Below are positions 39,801 through 50,239 of a stretch of 64,000 nt of DNA, in pieces. The notes beneath the pieces are model-generated. The model was not told the origin of the DNA. It did no database searches and saw only the letters and a list, made by a program, of their open reading frames with translations. The translations under genes and the position numbers were made by a program. Numbering within the stretch: position 1 is the first letter of the stretch; the number at the start of each line of letters is the position of its first letter. The stretch is taken from positions 62,001 through 126,000 of the forward strand of contig CAUEEP010000872.1 in NCBI GenBank assembly GCA_958450365.1, written 5' to 3'. The DNA is from Mesorhabditis belari. Taxonomy: Eukaryota > Nematoda > Chromadorea > Rhabditida > Rhabditidae.

Positions 39801-40990
39801 CCTGGCTTCTGTCCTGGCTTTTGGCTATGGCCATGACCTTGACCTTGGCCTTCCCCTTGGCCTTAACCTTGACCTTGACCTTGGCCTCAGCCTTGACCTT
39901 GGCCTTGGTCTTCCCCTTGGCCTTGACCTTGACCTTGGCCTTGACCTTAACCTTGGCCTTGACCTTGGCCTTACCTAGCCTAGCCTGGCTTACAGACTCT
40001 AGGTACTATTCAAGGCTTATAAAATCTCTAATATCATAGCAATTCACTTGTTCAACTGTACTACCTGACATCATCATCGTCATCTCTTTGTGTCACAAGC
40101 AGTCCTGGCGATCTCGAAGATCTCGGTGATCGAGACGGTTTGGGAGACCTGAAAAATAGCAATTACCGTAAATACTGTAATAGAAGCCTCGAGACTTCTA
40201 TTAGAGGGGTAAAGGGGGCTTCAATTGACAGTATTTATAGATATATTTCATTTCAGTTATTCATACTTCAGTTCGGTAGATATTTCAGCATATATTTACA
40301 GTTATAGGACAAGCAATTCAACTCAATGCCTGCCCACCTCGAAGCTGAGTGCGTCTGCGTGCCACCGGAGCGAACTCTTCCATTATTCGCGTATCTTTCC
40401 GGATGTAAAAGGTTTCTTAGCTCACCATCACTAAACAAAACTTTTAGCCTTACGGATTTTCATTGAAATTGAAATTGAAATTGAAATTTTTACGTTTCAA
40501 TCTCTTGTTCCTCTTCTTCTTCATGGGTTGTGAAGAAAGAATTTTCCGAGTTTCTCTTCTCCACATCTTCATCGTGTTCTTCATCTTCTTTCGGACCATA
40601 ACTGTAACTGTACTCTTTTAATATTTGAGTTTAAAATCTTGTTTAGTAAAAAGTTATTGATCTCTTTGTTCTTTTGTCTCAGTGTTTGGGAAAATGCTGT
40701 TGGTATTTGACTTTAAAAAAAACTGTTTTTATCAATTGGACAACTTTGCCTGCCACTGAGAATTCTGAGACAAAAAAACTCAAAGTTTGTGTGAATGAAA
40801 ATAAGAAAAACAAAAAGATGGTTACAAGATGGGCTTCCGGGCGTACTCTCTCCGATCGGCCAATCCAATACAGACGAGGAATGTCTGTTTCCAAGTGGGC
40901 TTCACTGGGTGTTGGGCGGCCATTTCCTCGCGTTGCTCTTCTTTCTCGAACTCATCTTCTCCATCAGTGCCGTCAACCTCAGAAACGCTT
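36898..40990 (-). CDS. Serine/arginine-rich, acidic multi-exon protein; tail with NPAY motif and PDZ-ligand-like end (5' end not found)
   Basis: I do not recognise the family. Exons with good GT-AG borders on the minus strand include 40.83-40.99, 40.49-40.60, 40.34-40.43, 40.08-40.15, 39.59-39.67, 39.44-39.49, 39.36-39.40, 39.21-39.30 and 39.00-39.17 kb, then 38134-38271, 37970-38096, 37804-37915 and 36898-37095. The peptide is acidic (KEDEEHDEDVEKRN), then Ser/Arg-rich (SPKPSRSPRSSRSPGLL), with TDNPAYDYNRSSREE, a PTB-type NPxY motif. It continues LLPMTWVDQKNKQWQLWKES, and ends RSTQDRSPMSPERS ... HTIV, a class I PDZ-ligand pattern. It looks like a disordered cytoplasmic tail of a membrane or scaffold protein. 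The junction between 37804 and 37095 is out of phase, so a small exon may be missing. Repeats at 37196-37734 and 38505-38690 sit in introns. Confidence 0.65.
37196..37734. mobile_element. Mariner-ended hairpin element
   Basis: Ends TTGGGTTGGTGAATTGAAAA and its complement (TTTTTAATTCACCAACCCAA), the same as the mariner relic at 15750. Inside, 37243-37310 (CACTTTCTTCAAAAGAAACC and onward) is repeated inverted at 37445-37512. No coding capacity. A solo end of the same family lies at 56463-56484. Confidence 0.85.
38505..38690. mobile_element. Small foldback element in an intron
   Basis: GTTATTCGACGCAGAATTCA near 38521 is inverted at about 38662-38685 (TGAAATTCTGCGTCAAATAAC). A diverged relative lies at 41620-41770 (ACGACGTAGAATTTTGCACT, then AAAGTTTTGTATGGAATCG). 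Confidence 0.65.
39825..39978. repeat. CCTTGG/CCTTGA hexamer array
   Basis: About 25 hexamers CCTTG(G/A) with rare TTCCCC variants, in an intron of the SR-rich gene. Leu-Asp/Leu-Gly and Thr-Leu frames through it are artefacts. Confidence 0.9.
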
Positions 40991-41825
40991 CTAAAAATGA
41001 TAATAAGAGATGTTTGATATTTCGTTTATGGGTTGTTTTTGTTTATGGATTGAAAAGTTCTAATTACAAGTGTTGGGTCCAAAAACTACGATCTTGCATT
41101 AAAGCTTTAGACTTTAAGAAATGCTTGATAGAGCTTGATCTTATATTGTAGCTAGCAAAAACTTTAGAACAACAACTAGTAAAACTTATGCTTAATGCCG
41201 AGAAAATTCATGCTCAGTTACCTTTCAATTTTTCTAAACAATTGCAAAGATGTACGATGTAGAGATGCGTGCAATTTTTTTGAAGAAGTTGCGCTCTATT
41301 TTTTAGTTTACTTGCTGATTTGTGTGTGTGCTATGTTTAAGCGTTAGATAGTTTATAAAAATAAACAAAAAAAAGGTTAAAAACCTTCCACAAGTTGTTA
41401 AAAGCTATTCTATAATCGCGTAAATCTATCTAACGCTTAAATCTATCAGCAATCAGCAAGTAAACCAAAAAAGTGGAGCTATGAATGAAAAGTTCTAATT
41501 GCAAGTGTTGGGTACAAAAGCTACGATCTTGCATTAGAGCTTTAGACTTTAAGAACTGACTTAAAGTGTAAGGCCTAAAAACTTCTAGAAAAAATTACAC
41601 GTATTACTATACAAGGAAATGTCAACAAGGTGTGGTGACCAAGCTAAACGACGTAGAATTTTGCACTGATTCCGAATCTGCTTTCCGTTTTTGTAAAGCA
41701 GCACTTTGTCAAAAGTTATAAGCGCTCAAAGTTTTGTATGGAATCGCAGAAAACAGACTTTGAGCTATAAGCTTTGAAGCTTAGAAGACCAGCAGGAAAA
41801 GACTTATCAGAGCAGTAGGAAAAGA

Positions 41826-41972
41826 TGTCGTGGTGACCGAGTGGCAGTGGGTTTGAGCAGGCACCCTGGGAATCGAGTCCAACATCGCCAAACACTCAAA
41901 TCGAGTCCAGCATTTGGCTTTTGTCTTTGCTTCATTTGCTTTGAATGGTTTGAGTGTTTAGCGATGTTGGAT
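41826..41972 (+). mobile_element. tRNA-Ser-like SINE head
   Basis: GTCGTGGTGACCGAGTGGCA resembles the 5' end and A box of a serine tRNA, and GGGAATCGAGTCC about 40 bases on resembles a B box, but the intact cloverleaf is missing. The following sequence (CCAACATCGCCAAACACTCA) is inverted at 41949-41971. This fits a tRNA-derived SINE or tRNA pseudogene rather than a working tRNA. Confidence 0.45.
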
Positions 41973-42192
41973 GGTCAACAGTGGCTTTATCCAGAGCAAC
42001 GGTTTCCCAGATGCCCGCCAGATGCTGTACGACCGATAGAGAACTTTTAGAAAAAGTGAAAGGTAACTGAGCATGAATTTTTGGAATAAAAACGGCATAA
42101 AGCATGCACATCAGCATGAATTTTCTCGGCTTGAAGACATGGATTGTTTACTAGTTTCATTGGCGATTTTGGACTAGTACAAGATGAAATGA

Positions 42193-42222
42193 AAAATGAA
42201 AAAGACTTTTGCATCAACCTAA
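42193..42222. mobile_element. Solo mariner terminal repeat
   Basis: AAAAGACTTTTGCATCAACC followed by TAATA equals the right end of the MITE at 10432-10941. No matching left end was found nearby. Confidence 0.75.
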
Positions 42223-42324
42223 TAGTACTGGTAATAGTACAAGTACTAGTACTAATAAACAGTTCATTTGCCCTTTAGGACTTTAAAATTCATCTATCAG
42301 AACCATTTTCCTCTCTAAACAAAC

Positions 42325-42451
42325 CCCAATGACGGCACAAATGGTCTTCCTGAAGTCGAGGACATCTTTGAGATACGATGAGATTCTTCGTCCACTAATA
42401 AAGACGACTTTTTGGTGAATGAATTTTATGGATAGATCAATGACTGCTTGC
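42325..42451 (-). CDS. Candidate exon of an unknown gene
   Basis: Minus-strand open frame with an AAG/CAG-type acceptor near 42451 and a GTTTGT donor at 42325. It encodes AVIDLSIKFIHQKVVFISGR, then RISSYLKDVLDFRKTICAV. The dense, protein-like composition is unlike the surrounding DNA. It may be a 5' exon of the SR-rich gene that ends at 36898, which lies on the same strand; no exon links the two. Confidence 0.4.
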
Positions 42452-42609
42452 AAGTGTATCATTCAAAAAGTTGTCTTAGTTGATTTAATTCTAGTTTAGC
42501 TATTTAAGTTTTACGAAAGTAGGGTAACGGGTAGGTGTTTGTGAGAAATTTGGCATCACTGCGGCTGGTTCTTGCCAATGATTCTAAAGTTCTACACTTC
42601 TGTTTATGG

Positions 42610-43125
42610 GTTTCGTCTATTCGGCTCGTCCCAGACTCTCCTCTCGGGACATCGGTGTTCCGGCTCGTCCTAGATGGTAGTCACCTCTAGGGGCACCGGT
42701 GCCTCGGCTCGTCCCAGATGGTAGTCACAACTCGGGACACGGTGTCCCAGATAGTCGTCACCTCTCAGGACATCGGTGTCCCGGCTCGTCCCAGATGGTA
42801 GTCACCTCTCCGGACACCGGTGCCTCAGATAATAGCCACCTCTAGGGACACCGGTGCCCTGAGTCGTCCTAGAGTCGTACCAGAGTCACCTCTCGGGACA
42901 ACGGTGTCCCGGCTCGTCCCAGACTCTCCTCTCGGGACATCGGTGTCCCGGCTCGTCCTAGATGGTAGTCACCTCTAGGGGCACCGGTGCCTCGGCTCGT
43001 CCCAGATGGTAGTCACCTCTCCGGACACCGGTGCCTCAGATAATAGCCACCTCTAGGGACACCGGTGCCCTGAGTCGTCCTAGAGTCGTCCCAGACTCTC
43101 CTCTCAGGACATCGGTGTCCCGACC
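42610..43125. repeat. GC-rich satellite with palindromic CGGGACACCGGTGTCCCG core
   Basis: About twelve units of 35-48 bp built from GGCTCGTCCCAGATGGTAGT, CACCTCTCGGGACA and CCGGTGTCCC. Most units contain a perfect or near-perfect palindrome around ACCGGT. Base composition is far more GC-rich than the flanks. A higher-order block is repeated (42640-42880 against 42915-43090). Confidence 0.9.
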
Positions 43126-43439
43126 CGTCGTCAATATATTATATTATCGTTTACTAATCGAATCCTTTTTTTAAGTTTTACTAACAATTTCGTAACTTTT
43201 TATCGCACTCCAGTTCCTGCATCGTCCATCGCGTTTTAGAAGCTGTTTCACACAGGTTTTCACCGGAAAATTTCCAAATTTTTCACACTTTTCGTTGTGT
43301 TTTTTTCGTTCGTTTTTTTGTGAGATTTCGGGTAGATTTTCTGTAAAGCTATCTAGAAAACGTGACGTTTTTTGGCGTATTTCGTAGCTGTAGCTTAGCG
43401 TAGCGTATCGGTGTACTGTAGCTTAGCGTAGATGTCGTT

Positions 43440-44320
43440 TAACAGCCGGACATCTACAGAAACTGATGGACTTTGTGCTTTCCGGTATGCAATAAAAGAA
43501 TTTTAGTTCGGTGACACGCAAATCCGACGAATGGTGCGAATTCTCCGATCGACGGTTATGGTCAGAGTTGGCGGTGGATGGGTGACCCTGGAGGAGTTCT
43601 TGCGATCACATGATCCATGCCGGGCAATCGGTAAGCCGAATCGATACCGTACCACCCGGTGCTAAGACAGTTTTTTTGTTCGACATGTTTTCGCGTTTAT
43701 TCCCCGCGCAGATCACAACACAACACATCAAGCTTGATGCCAAGTAGATGGCGGTTGTTGTAGCTGAAGAGTACTAGAGATGGTTCTAGTGCCTCAAGAA
43801 GCGCAAAAGATGATCCTAGAGACTCAAAAGATCACAACACATCATCAAGCTGATGGCGGTTGTTGTAGCCGAAGCGTACAACCGATAGCCGGACCGGGGC
43901 GTTCAGAGGGACCCCCGGAGGGTTCGAACCAGCGACCAGCCGAGCCCGACGTTGCACAACTTGACAGATCGGACGGGTTCACCGCTAGCCTTCCTCGCAT
44001 CGGGGCAACTTGTACCACTCATTCCACTTGGTGGCAAGTTGATGCCGGAGAGATACAACCGGGGTGCTGTAGCCGGAGAGTGCTGTAGGACGTTGCTGTG
44101 GGACGGGATCCCCCGAGTGTTCTCCTGCCAGGAGTCAGAAGAGTCGGGAGAACACTCGGGGGATCCCGTCCTACTGCAAGATCCTACAGCACTCGGGATT
44201 CGAACCAGCGACTAGCCGAGCCCGACGTTGCACAACTTGGCAGATCGGACGGGTTCACCGCTAGCCCTCCTCGCATCGGGGCCACGCTAAGGCAGAGTGC
44301 AGTACAGTACCGTACTGCGC
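43440..44320 (-). mobile_element. 5S-rRNA-like / B-box repeat cluster (SINE candidate)
   Basis: On the minus strand two units (about 44285-44195 and 44010-43912) read CCCGTCCGATCTGCCAAGTT GTGCAACG, closely resembling the 5S rRNA internal promoter region, and run into GCTGGTTCGAATCCC, a canonical tRNA B box. On the plus strand at 43560-43675, GGTGGATGGGTGACC and ACCCGGTGCTAAGAC resemble the 3' part of 5S rRNA and are followed by a run of T. A perfect inverted repeat (GGGACGGGATCCCCCGAGTG TTCTCC) lies at 44099-44173. No complete 5S gene is present. Confidence 0.5.
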
Positions 44321-44329
44321 TCTAAAGCC

Positions 44330-46150
44330 GTAGACTCAAGATCATCGACCTTGAGCACTTTAATGTTTTAAAGTTAAAGTTCTTATTAAAATCTTTTCTA
44401 GAATAGAAGAGGCTACTGAGCCTTCCGAATAATCATTCACCAGAAATCGCTCTTGTAACTCAGATTTGAGAGTCGTCACGAAATCGCCCAAGAGCTTAAT
44501 GCTTAATGTCTAATAACTGTACACGTGTTTGTGGAGGGTCCTGAGTGTAGGTATGCTGTAAGAGTTGCATCATCACAGCTTGCCTGTTTGAAAGGGATCC
44601 ATTTACGCTTTGTTTTGACTAGTTAATTATGAGATAAATTATGCATTTAATTCAATTGTTGCAAAAATTGTTCCAATATTTGTTTGGTAACAAGAGTTCC
44701 ATCTTTTAGAAGAAAGCACTTTTGACAGAGCTGTTTCTTTCGACTATAGTTTTATCACCACAGCTTGCCTCTTTGAAAAGGATCCATTTACGCTTTGATT
44801 TGACTACCAGTCGAGTGAATGTTTCCAACGAAGAAAGAATTTTTGCACAACTTTCGATCACTATCTTTTCTTTGATTTGAAGGAGAAGGTGCGTTTGCTT
44901 GTAAGCACATCATGTCTCATCGAACGGATGAATCTAGCGATCGTTTCGTTATGAAATAAATTATGCACTTGATTCAATTCCTGCAAAATATGTTCCAATA
45001 TTTGTTTGGTAACAAGAGTTCCGTCTTTTAGAGAAAAGCACTTTTGACAGAGCTGTTTCTTTCGACATTTATCTAAAAAAGAAAATAGAGAGCCAATCCA
45101 ATTTGATTCCCTGAAGATTTTACAGCATTAGACAACAATTTTGTGGACAAACAGACATTTTCGTTCAAGGGAGACTTCGCACGCCCAACTCTGTGGATGT
45201 CGACTGATTTACGCTGTGGATGGAGGTTGATGTGAGCCCACGTGAAAGCTGTTGTTATCAAAGCCTCCCCAAACAGATTTCGATTCAGGATTTCTATTAT
45301 CCCACCTTTTTGTTCATGCCCAACAGGTCGATTGAAGTGCCAGCGGTAGCCAAAAGTTGGGGAACATTGGCTGGAGTTCCGCTTGAAACCACGACGCTCA
45401 CCAACAGTCACCAGAATTCGTAATCATCGTGCTCTGGAAATGAATTAGATCCCTGGGCTGCGCTCAAGAACAAAGAGTTTCCAAGTTGAGTGTTTGAAAT
45501 TGACGTGGAATTTGTTCTCTGAGGTCTTGAAGAACATTGACGTTGGAAATCCGAACAACAAGTTGCACATGAAAAAAGGAACAATTGAAAATCAAAACAT
45601 CGCCCTTTGAAATCAGACAATTTTCGAGATTCATAAATAACACTCCCATAGTACCGCAGTTCCATTATGGAAAACCATTAATGCGACTTTTAACTAGTAA
45701 GATGATCGAGTTCAAGGCCGCGTGTCTAACGCGACGATACTAATGACATCACATCTAACCGCGTCGCGCAAATTTATTTTCAGTCTTTCACATTTTTTGT
45801 GTTGTTCCCTCGAAACTCACTCTTATTATGGTTGCTAAGCGGAGTTATCCAGAGAAGATACCAGAAGATGAGTCAATTCGCTTCTCCTTCTCAATTTTTT
45901 TGAAACCGCGCCTGATTTGAAACATTTGTACGTTCCTAGTGGCTAGATAATGGGCACCGTTACAGTAGAGCAACTCAAAATTTCTAAAAATTCAAAAAAC
46001 TTCGTGCTCGGTTAGATTTCGAATTAGCCTCACCCTTCCTAGTGATTATGAGTAATTATTAGGCATCTTGTAAGCGTTTTCATTTCTGAGTGTCTACTTG
46101 TTTTCGCGAAATCTAACTGTTTTTTATTTACAGGTAAAAGGACGCAACGC
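44330..46150. other. Spacer with a direct duplication; no gene recognised
   Basis: About 130 bp at 44625-44755 is repeated at 44940-45065 (CAATATTTGTTTGGTAACAA, then CACTTTTGACAGAGCTGTTT). Frames at 45073-45411 (minus) and 45408-45665 (minus) show no recognisable domain. A TTTTTATTTACAG acceptor-like site at 46122-46134 belongs to the next gene. Confidence 0.5.
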
Positions 46151-46153
46151 AAA

Positions 46154-47203
46154 ATGTCATTTGAAATTCGACAGCTCACCTCATTCCCAATCGAGAAGCT
46201 ATACTACCTCCTAAAGCTTGAGGTTTTGGAGGCAATGGAGCCGAATGATGCGATTAAATTCGTCAAGGTGAATGCGGGTTTTCGATCAATCCTGCTGCGC
46301 AAACCCTGGATAATTTTTGGGCCTCACGTGCACGAGATCTGTTTTTGTTGCGACCGGATATTGGTCAAGAAATTCCCAGGCTCATCCTTCCTTAAACTTT
46401 CGTTGGAGGCCGTTTCCCCCGTCCCATTGATTAAACGATTCCGCTCATGTGACACATTGAAGATATTCTGGCGAGACTGGCACAAGGGACAATTCACCGA
46501 CAAACACGCGAAGATTCTGAGTCTATTGAACTCTGTGAGAAGTTTGCATCTCGGGGTGGAAAAAAAAAATAACGATGAGTTACTGGGATTCCTTGAGAAT
46601 TTCCGCTCGATGATTGGAGATAAGGTGGACATTTGCGTGAACGTGTCTTTGTTGAAAGAAAATCAAGTGTTAAATGAGCTTTTTAAGAATTTCATGGTAA
46701 GTCAGCTGAATGACTGCGAGGAGGTCCGTGTTGAGTGTGATTCCGCCGCTGATTTTCACTTCTACAGAGATATTTTTGCCAGTTTATCGATCAAACGAGT
46801 ATCGAGTATATGGCCGTTTGGGAAATCCGACTTTGAGGAGATTGTGCAATTAATCGTTCAACAACAGATCCCAGGCAAGAATTTGAGGGCAGCTTTTTAT
46901 GGGCCCGGTTTTTGTTCTCCGGATGGAAATGACCGGATCATTGATCTTCTTTCGCAATTCCCTGGAATGAAGCGATTAGACGGAGAAAAACTGCAAGAAG
47001 TGAGCAAAATAACGACCGAAATCTTAAAAAAGACTAAGCGACCACACGCGCCTCAATTAACCGACAGTGTATTTTTTCGTCGAAACATTGACGCTAGAAG
47101 GGATTGTGTATACATGCTTTTACCGCGCATTAATGGCATAATGTATATCACAGAATTTTTTGCCTGCTACGTTCAACCACATTTGGAAATAATGGAGTTT
47201 TGA
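46154..47203 (+). CDS. F-box-like protein, single exon, intact
   Basis: One uninterrupted 349-residue frame. The ATG at 46154 follows TTTTTTATTTACAG by about 20 bases, a likely spliced-leader acceptor, which decides the start. Residues about 8-55 (LTSFPIEKLYYLLKLEVLEA, then FVKVNAGFRSILLRKPWI) resemble a nematode F-box, the module that docks Skp1 in SCF ubiquitin ligases. The remaining 290 residues resemble the poorly conserved leucine-rich C-terminal part of nematode F-box proteins (LLNSVRSLHLGVEKKN, DLLSQFPGMKRLDGEKL). No signal peptide or membrane segment. AATAAA lies near 47466. It is the only long intronless gene in the window. The match is by pattern only, so another LRR-like family is possible. 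Confidence 0.7.
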   Translation: MSFEIRQLTSFPIEKLYYLLKLEVLEAMEPNDAIKFVKVNAGFRSILLRKPWIIFGPHVHEICFCCDRILVKKFPGSSFLKLSLEAVSPVPLIKRFRSCDTLKIFWRDWHKGQFTDKHAKILSLLNSVRSLHLGVEKKNNDELLGFLENFRSMIGDKVDICVNVSLLKENQVLNELFKNFMVSQLNDCEEVRVECDSAADFHFYRDIFASLSIKRVSSIWPFGKSDFEEIVQLIVQQQIPGKNLRAAFYGPGFCSPDGNDRIIDLLSQFPGMKRLDGEKLQEVSKITTEILKKTKRPHAPQLTDSVFFRRNIDARRDCVYMLLPRINGIMYITEFFACYVQPHLEIMEF

Positions 47204-47656
47204 GGGTTAACACTATTTTCCATCCAATTCATCTATTTTCGATATCCTCAGTGCAACCAGAGCAGAAGTGGACTAAAAGAAAACGTTTGCTTTTATTTGG
47301 CTGCCGTATTTGTTGATCACATTTTCCCTGAGTTATTTTGACCTTTAATTATTTTTCCTTCTCCGCGTTGACAAGTTATTTTGCAATGTATCGTACGTTT
47401 TAAATGTTTTGTTGTCTTTCTTTTTCTTTGACCATTTAAATATGTTCGGTATTCGGATGAGGGTGAATAAAGAGTTTCAAATTTCGTCTGGAGATTTTTT
47501 TTGACCGAGCCCTGATTATTGGCGAGAAATATCTAAAATATTAAATTTGGTAAATGGCTGCTTTCTGTATACGGAATTATGCATGACGATGAAAAAGCCG
47601 AAGTGTTTAGAGATTGTTTTTATATTAATAAAGGTTCTAATTCTGCTCATTTTCAG

Positions 47657-48455
47657 ATAAAAGAATGCTCACTGGAAGCGCGATACGAATTGGAAGAAGA
47701 TGATGAGGTAGGTATATTTCGCCGGGAATTATTAAAAGATTTAATATTTAGCAAACTGGTCGAACGCAATTCGTTGCCGATTTCGAGAGCTCGGAGCTCG
47801 GATGAAGGAGGGGACATCGAGAATGCTGAAGGTACTCGAGTTTCTTTTATTTGGTATCAACCTGCACTAAAGATACTACAACTTTACGCGATATCTGTTT
47901 GTAGATATCGGGTAAATGAAATTTAAACGGTGCTAGATTATATGCGGCCTCTACCGGAGCATCAATCAGTTGCATTGATTTGATCTTTAAAAAGGAGCTG
48001 ACATGGGCTAACTTTTTAAGCGATAAAACAGTTCAATTTATTTTAGGACATTGGACTCCGCCAGACACGGATTCGGAAAAAGGGGAATGGGAAGGACCAG
48101 TAGAAGATAGTGATGACGACAATGACGAGGAAATGGATATAGGAGAAGAAGAGGAAGAAATGGATCAGGTTTGTTGATTTCAAAGATGAAACATGAATGG
48201 TATATAAATAAGTAATAGATTATCTATTTCAGGCTGAAAAAGAAAAGGGTGTGTTAAAAAGTTGTGGTACCATTAATTTTTCCACTTCTAGATTTCTTTC
48301 GATCTCCCAGCGAAGAAGAAGCCAGCCAAGAAGGCGCAACGATCTAGGGTTAATTTTAAGTTTATCTTTAAATCCATTAGAAAGTTTAGATTGAAATCGA
48401 GTACGAAGAAGAGCCGACGGTGCAGAAGCAAAAGGTTCGACATCATGCTTTCTAG
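47657..48455 (+). pseudogene. mak16: MAK16-like fragment, 3' half, broken
   Basis: MAK16 is a nucleolar 60S ribosome-assembly factor. Exon 47657-47707 (YELEEDDE) is followed by a 44-nt intron with intact GTAGGT donor. The exon 47752-47831 starts QTGRTQFVADFESS but carries a duplicated AGCTCGG that shifts the frame. A later exon reads DTDSEKGEWEGPVEDSDDDN then EEMDIGEEEEEMDQ; then FDLPAKKKPAKKAQRSR; and a final exon with IEIEYEEEPTVQKQKVRHHA ending at 48455, the conserved MAK16 C-terminus. That last exon begins KV-stop, where the family has an aromatic residue (a TAC to TAG type change). The N-terminal two thirds are absent. The upstream copy at 54153 supplies the earlier exons. Confidence 0.8.
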
Positions 48456-48744
48456 GAGAATTTCTATCATTTTTATTGATTTTTGTTGTTATTGTTGCAT
48501 ATTGAAGATTGCTCTCGTTGTTGTTCTTGTTGAGGGGATTTTTGTGTCTTTGATAAATTGTTTTTCGGGAAAAGTTGAAGATTGATGGTACTGACCAAGG
48601 TCTTATTGAAGAAAAGTTATTGTTCAAGTTTTGAGTGAGTACTTCCTCAATTTGTTGCGCTCGAGTTAGGATTTTCTTGTGGAAAGTCCGTTCTCGAGTT
48701 CAATTCTCGATCTTTTCTCAATCGTTATACCTTTTATCGGCAGA

Positions 48745-50229
48745 ATGGATCCGATTGAGCAACCGACGTTGGACTCATCGACGAGATTTACCTGCGTCAC
48801 TTGCTAACTCGTTTTTAGGAATGCTGAAGTCCAGGTAGATTATAATTTACTTGTAACATCTCACAAGTTTAACTTACTTTGCGGTTTAAATTATCCATCG
48901 CGTTAATTATCTATCGAACGTGTAATTTAACTCAAAGCATCTATTGATTAACTTAACAACTGTATTGGTTTGTTTTAGCGTGAACACTATCGAACCGATT
49001 GGCACCGATACAATCTGAAACGTCAGGTGGCGTTATTACTCAAAATTTTGAGCTCAGCAACATTCCTTAGGTTGCTGAATTGCCGCCAATCACCGATGAA
49101 CAATTTCGATCGAAAGTCTTGATGTTTCGTGAGGAGAAAGAGGTTAAAGTTGCAAATTTTAACAGCTTCAACAGTTTTTTCTAGCAAGCTTTGCGAACTG
49201 CTGAGGAGGAGACGTCGCTCCTTTGCGACGTGTGTAATAAACGTTTCAACTCGCAAAATGCGTAAGTTTTTAGGAATTAAACTTTTAAATAGCAATTTTT
49301 AGATATTCTGATCATTTGAGATCGAAAAAGCACCTGGAAATTCTCAAGAAAGGACGTCGTGGGCCGAAGCAGCCAAGAAAGGCTAGAGTTTTTCTCGTGA
49401 ATTTACTTTTAAAACTTTTAGAAGACTGCAACCACCTCAACGACGACAACGGCCGCTGGGAAGATTGAGAAGAAAGCGGTAAGAGTTATCTCTTTTATCT
49501 TTTGAACTTCTTAAATTCAGCCAGAAGACGAGAAAATGGAATCAGTAGGGGAGGAAAGTGATTCTTCCGGTTGGCACACCGACAATGGAAGTGATGAAGA
49601 GGAGGAAACGATCGATAATTGGGATTATGACGAGAACAACGTAACTAGACCACGATTTTAGAAAGCGTCCATTTTTTTTCAGGCTCTTCCGGTCACTTCG
49701 TGCCTCTTCTACCCACAAACGCTGGAATCTTTGACAAGAATCTCGAGCACAAGAAGGTTCGAACAACTTCAGGAATATTTATGTGAACCTTTTAGACCCG
49801 ACACCATATCAGGGTGCCCGTGAAGCAATATTGTGCTGATTTGGAGGGATCGATTCAGTGTTTCGGTTGGTTTTACCTTTTTTCACGAAAAAATGATTCT
49901 TTTTAGGACTAAAAGTTGGTGCCGGTAGAGTGTGCTTTTATTGCCCGGAGTTGAAAGGACCTTATGCGAGTATTCAAGCGGTTTAACAGCACACGAAGAG
50001 AGGTAAGGGAGTAATGTTGCTCTATTTTACCTATATTTGTTTTAGGAACATTGCAAGATCTCCCGTGAGCCCAAGTCGATGCTCGACTTTACGGATTGGT
50101 ACGATTATAGGTAACCCTTTAGCCTTTTAAAATGATCCAGCTTTGTCTTTTAGCCCATTGTACGACGAATTGGCCGATAAAGAGGCGTCGATTGACGATG
50201 GCTGGACGTTGACGTTGCTAAGTGGTGAG
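48745..50229 (+). pseudogene. ZNF622/REI1-like zinc-finger protein, inactivated
   Basis: REI1/ZNF622 acts late in cytoplasmic 60S maturation. ATG at 48745 follows an acceptor-like ATCGGCAG. The relic reads FTCVTC then stop (TAA) then LVFRNAEVQ; exon 48979-49026 HYRTDWHRYNLKRQ; 49071-49142 AELPPITDEQFRSKVLMFRE; 49185-49261 LLCDVCNKRFNSQNA; 49303 on, YSDHLRSKKHLEILKKGRRG. Acidic exons follow, then ALPVTSCLFYPQTLE with a Tyr where the second zinc Cys should be and a 1-nt frameshift, HHIRVPVKQYCADLEG, GLKVGAGRVCFYCPELKG, QAV-stop-QHTKR, EHCKISREPKSMLDFTDWYD and WTLTLLSGE. Both stops are TAA where CAA is expected. The extreme C-terminus is missing. Exon order and splice sites are otherwise well kept, so the loss is recent. 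Confidence 0.85.
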
Positions 50230-50239
50230 GTTTGTTACC

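Noticed and set aside
39796..40039. Leu/Asp/Gly and Thr/Leu open frames
   Set aside because: Hexamer repeat CCTTGG/CCTTGA; no other support.
41826..41910. Working tRNA-Ser gene
   Set aside because: The A-box region fits but the anticodon arm and 3' acceptor stem cannot be folded; a SINE or pseudogene is more likely.
43440..43680. Functional 5S rRNA gene
   Set aside because: Only parts of the 5S pattern are recognisable and the ends do not pair; it is better read as a 5S-derived repeat.
45073..45411. Possible retrotransposon integrase fragment on the minus strand
   Set aside because: HEQKGGIIEILNRNLF vaguely resembles an integrase motif but no catalytic residues or flanking pol domains are present.
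46324..46632. Minus-strand open frame inside the F-box-like gene
   Set aside because: Shadow of the 349-residue plus-strand gene; no promoter or splice signs.
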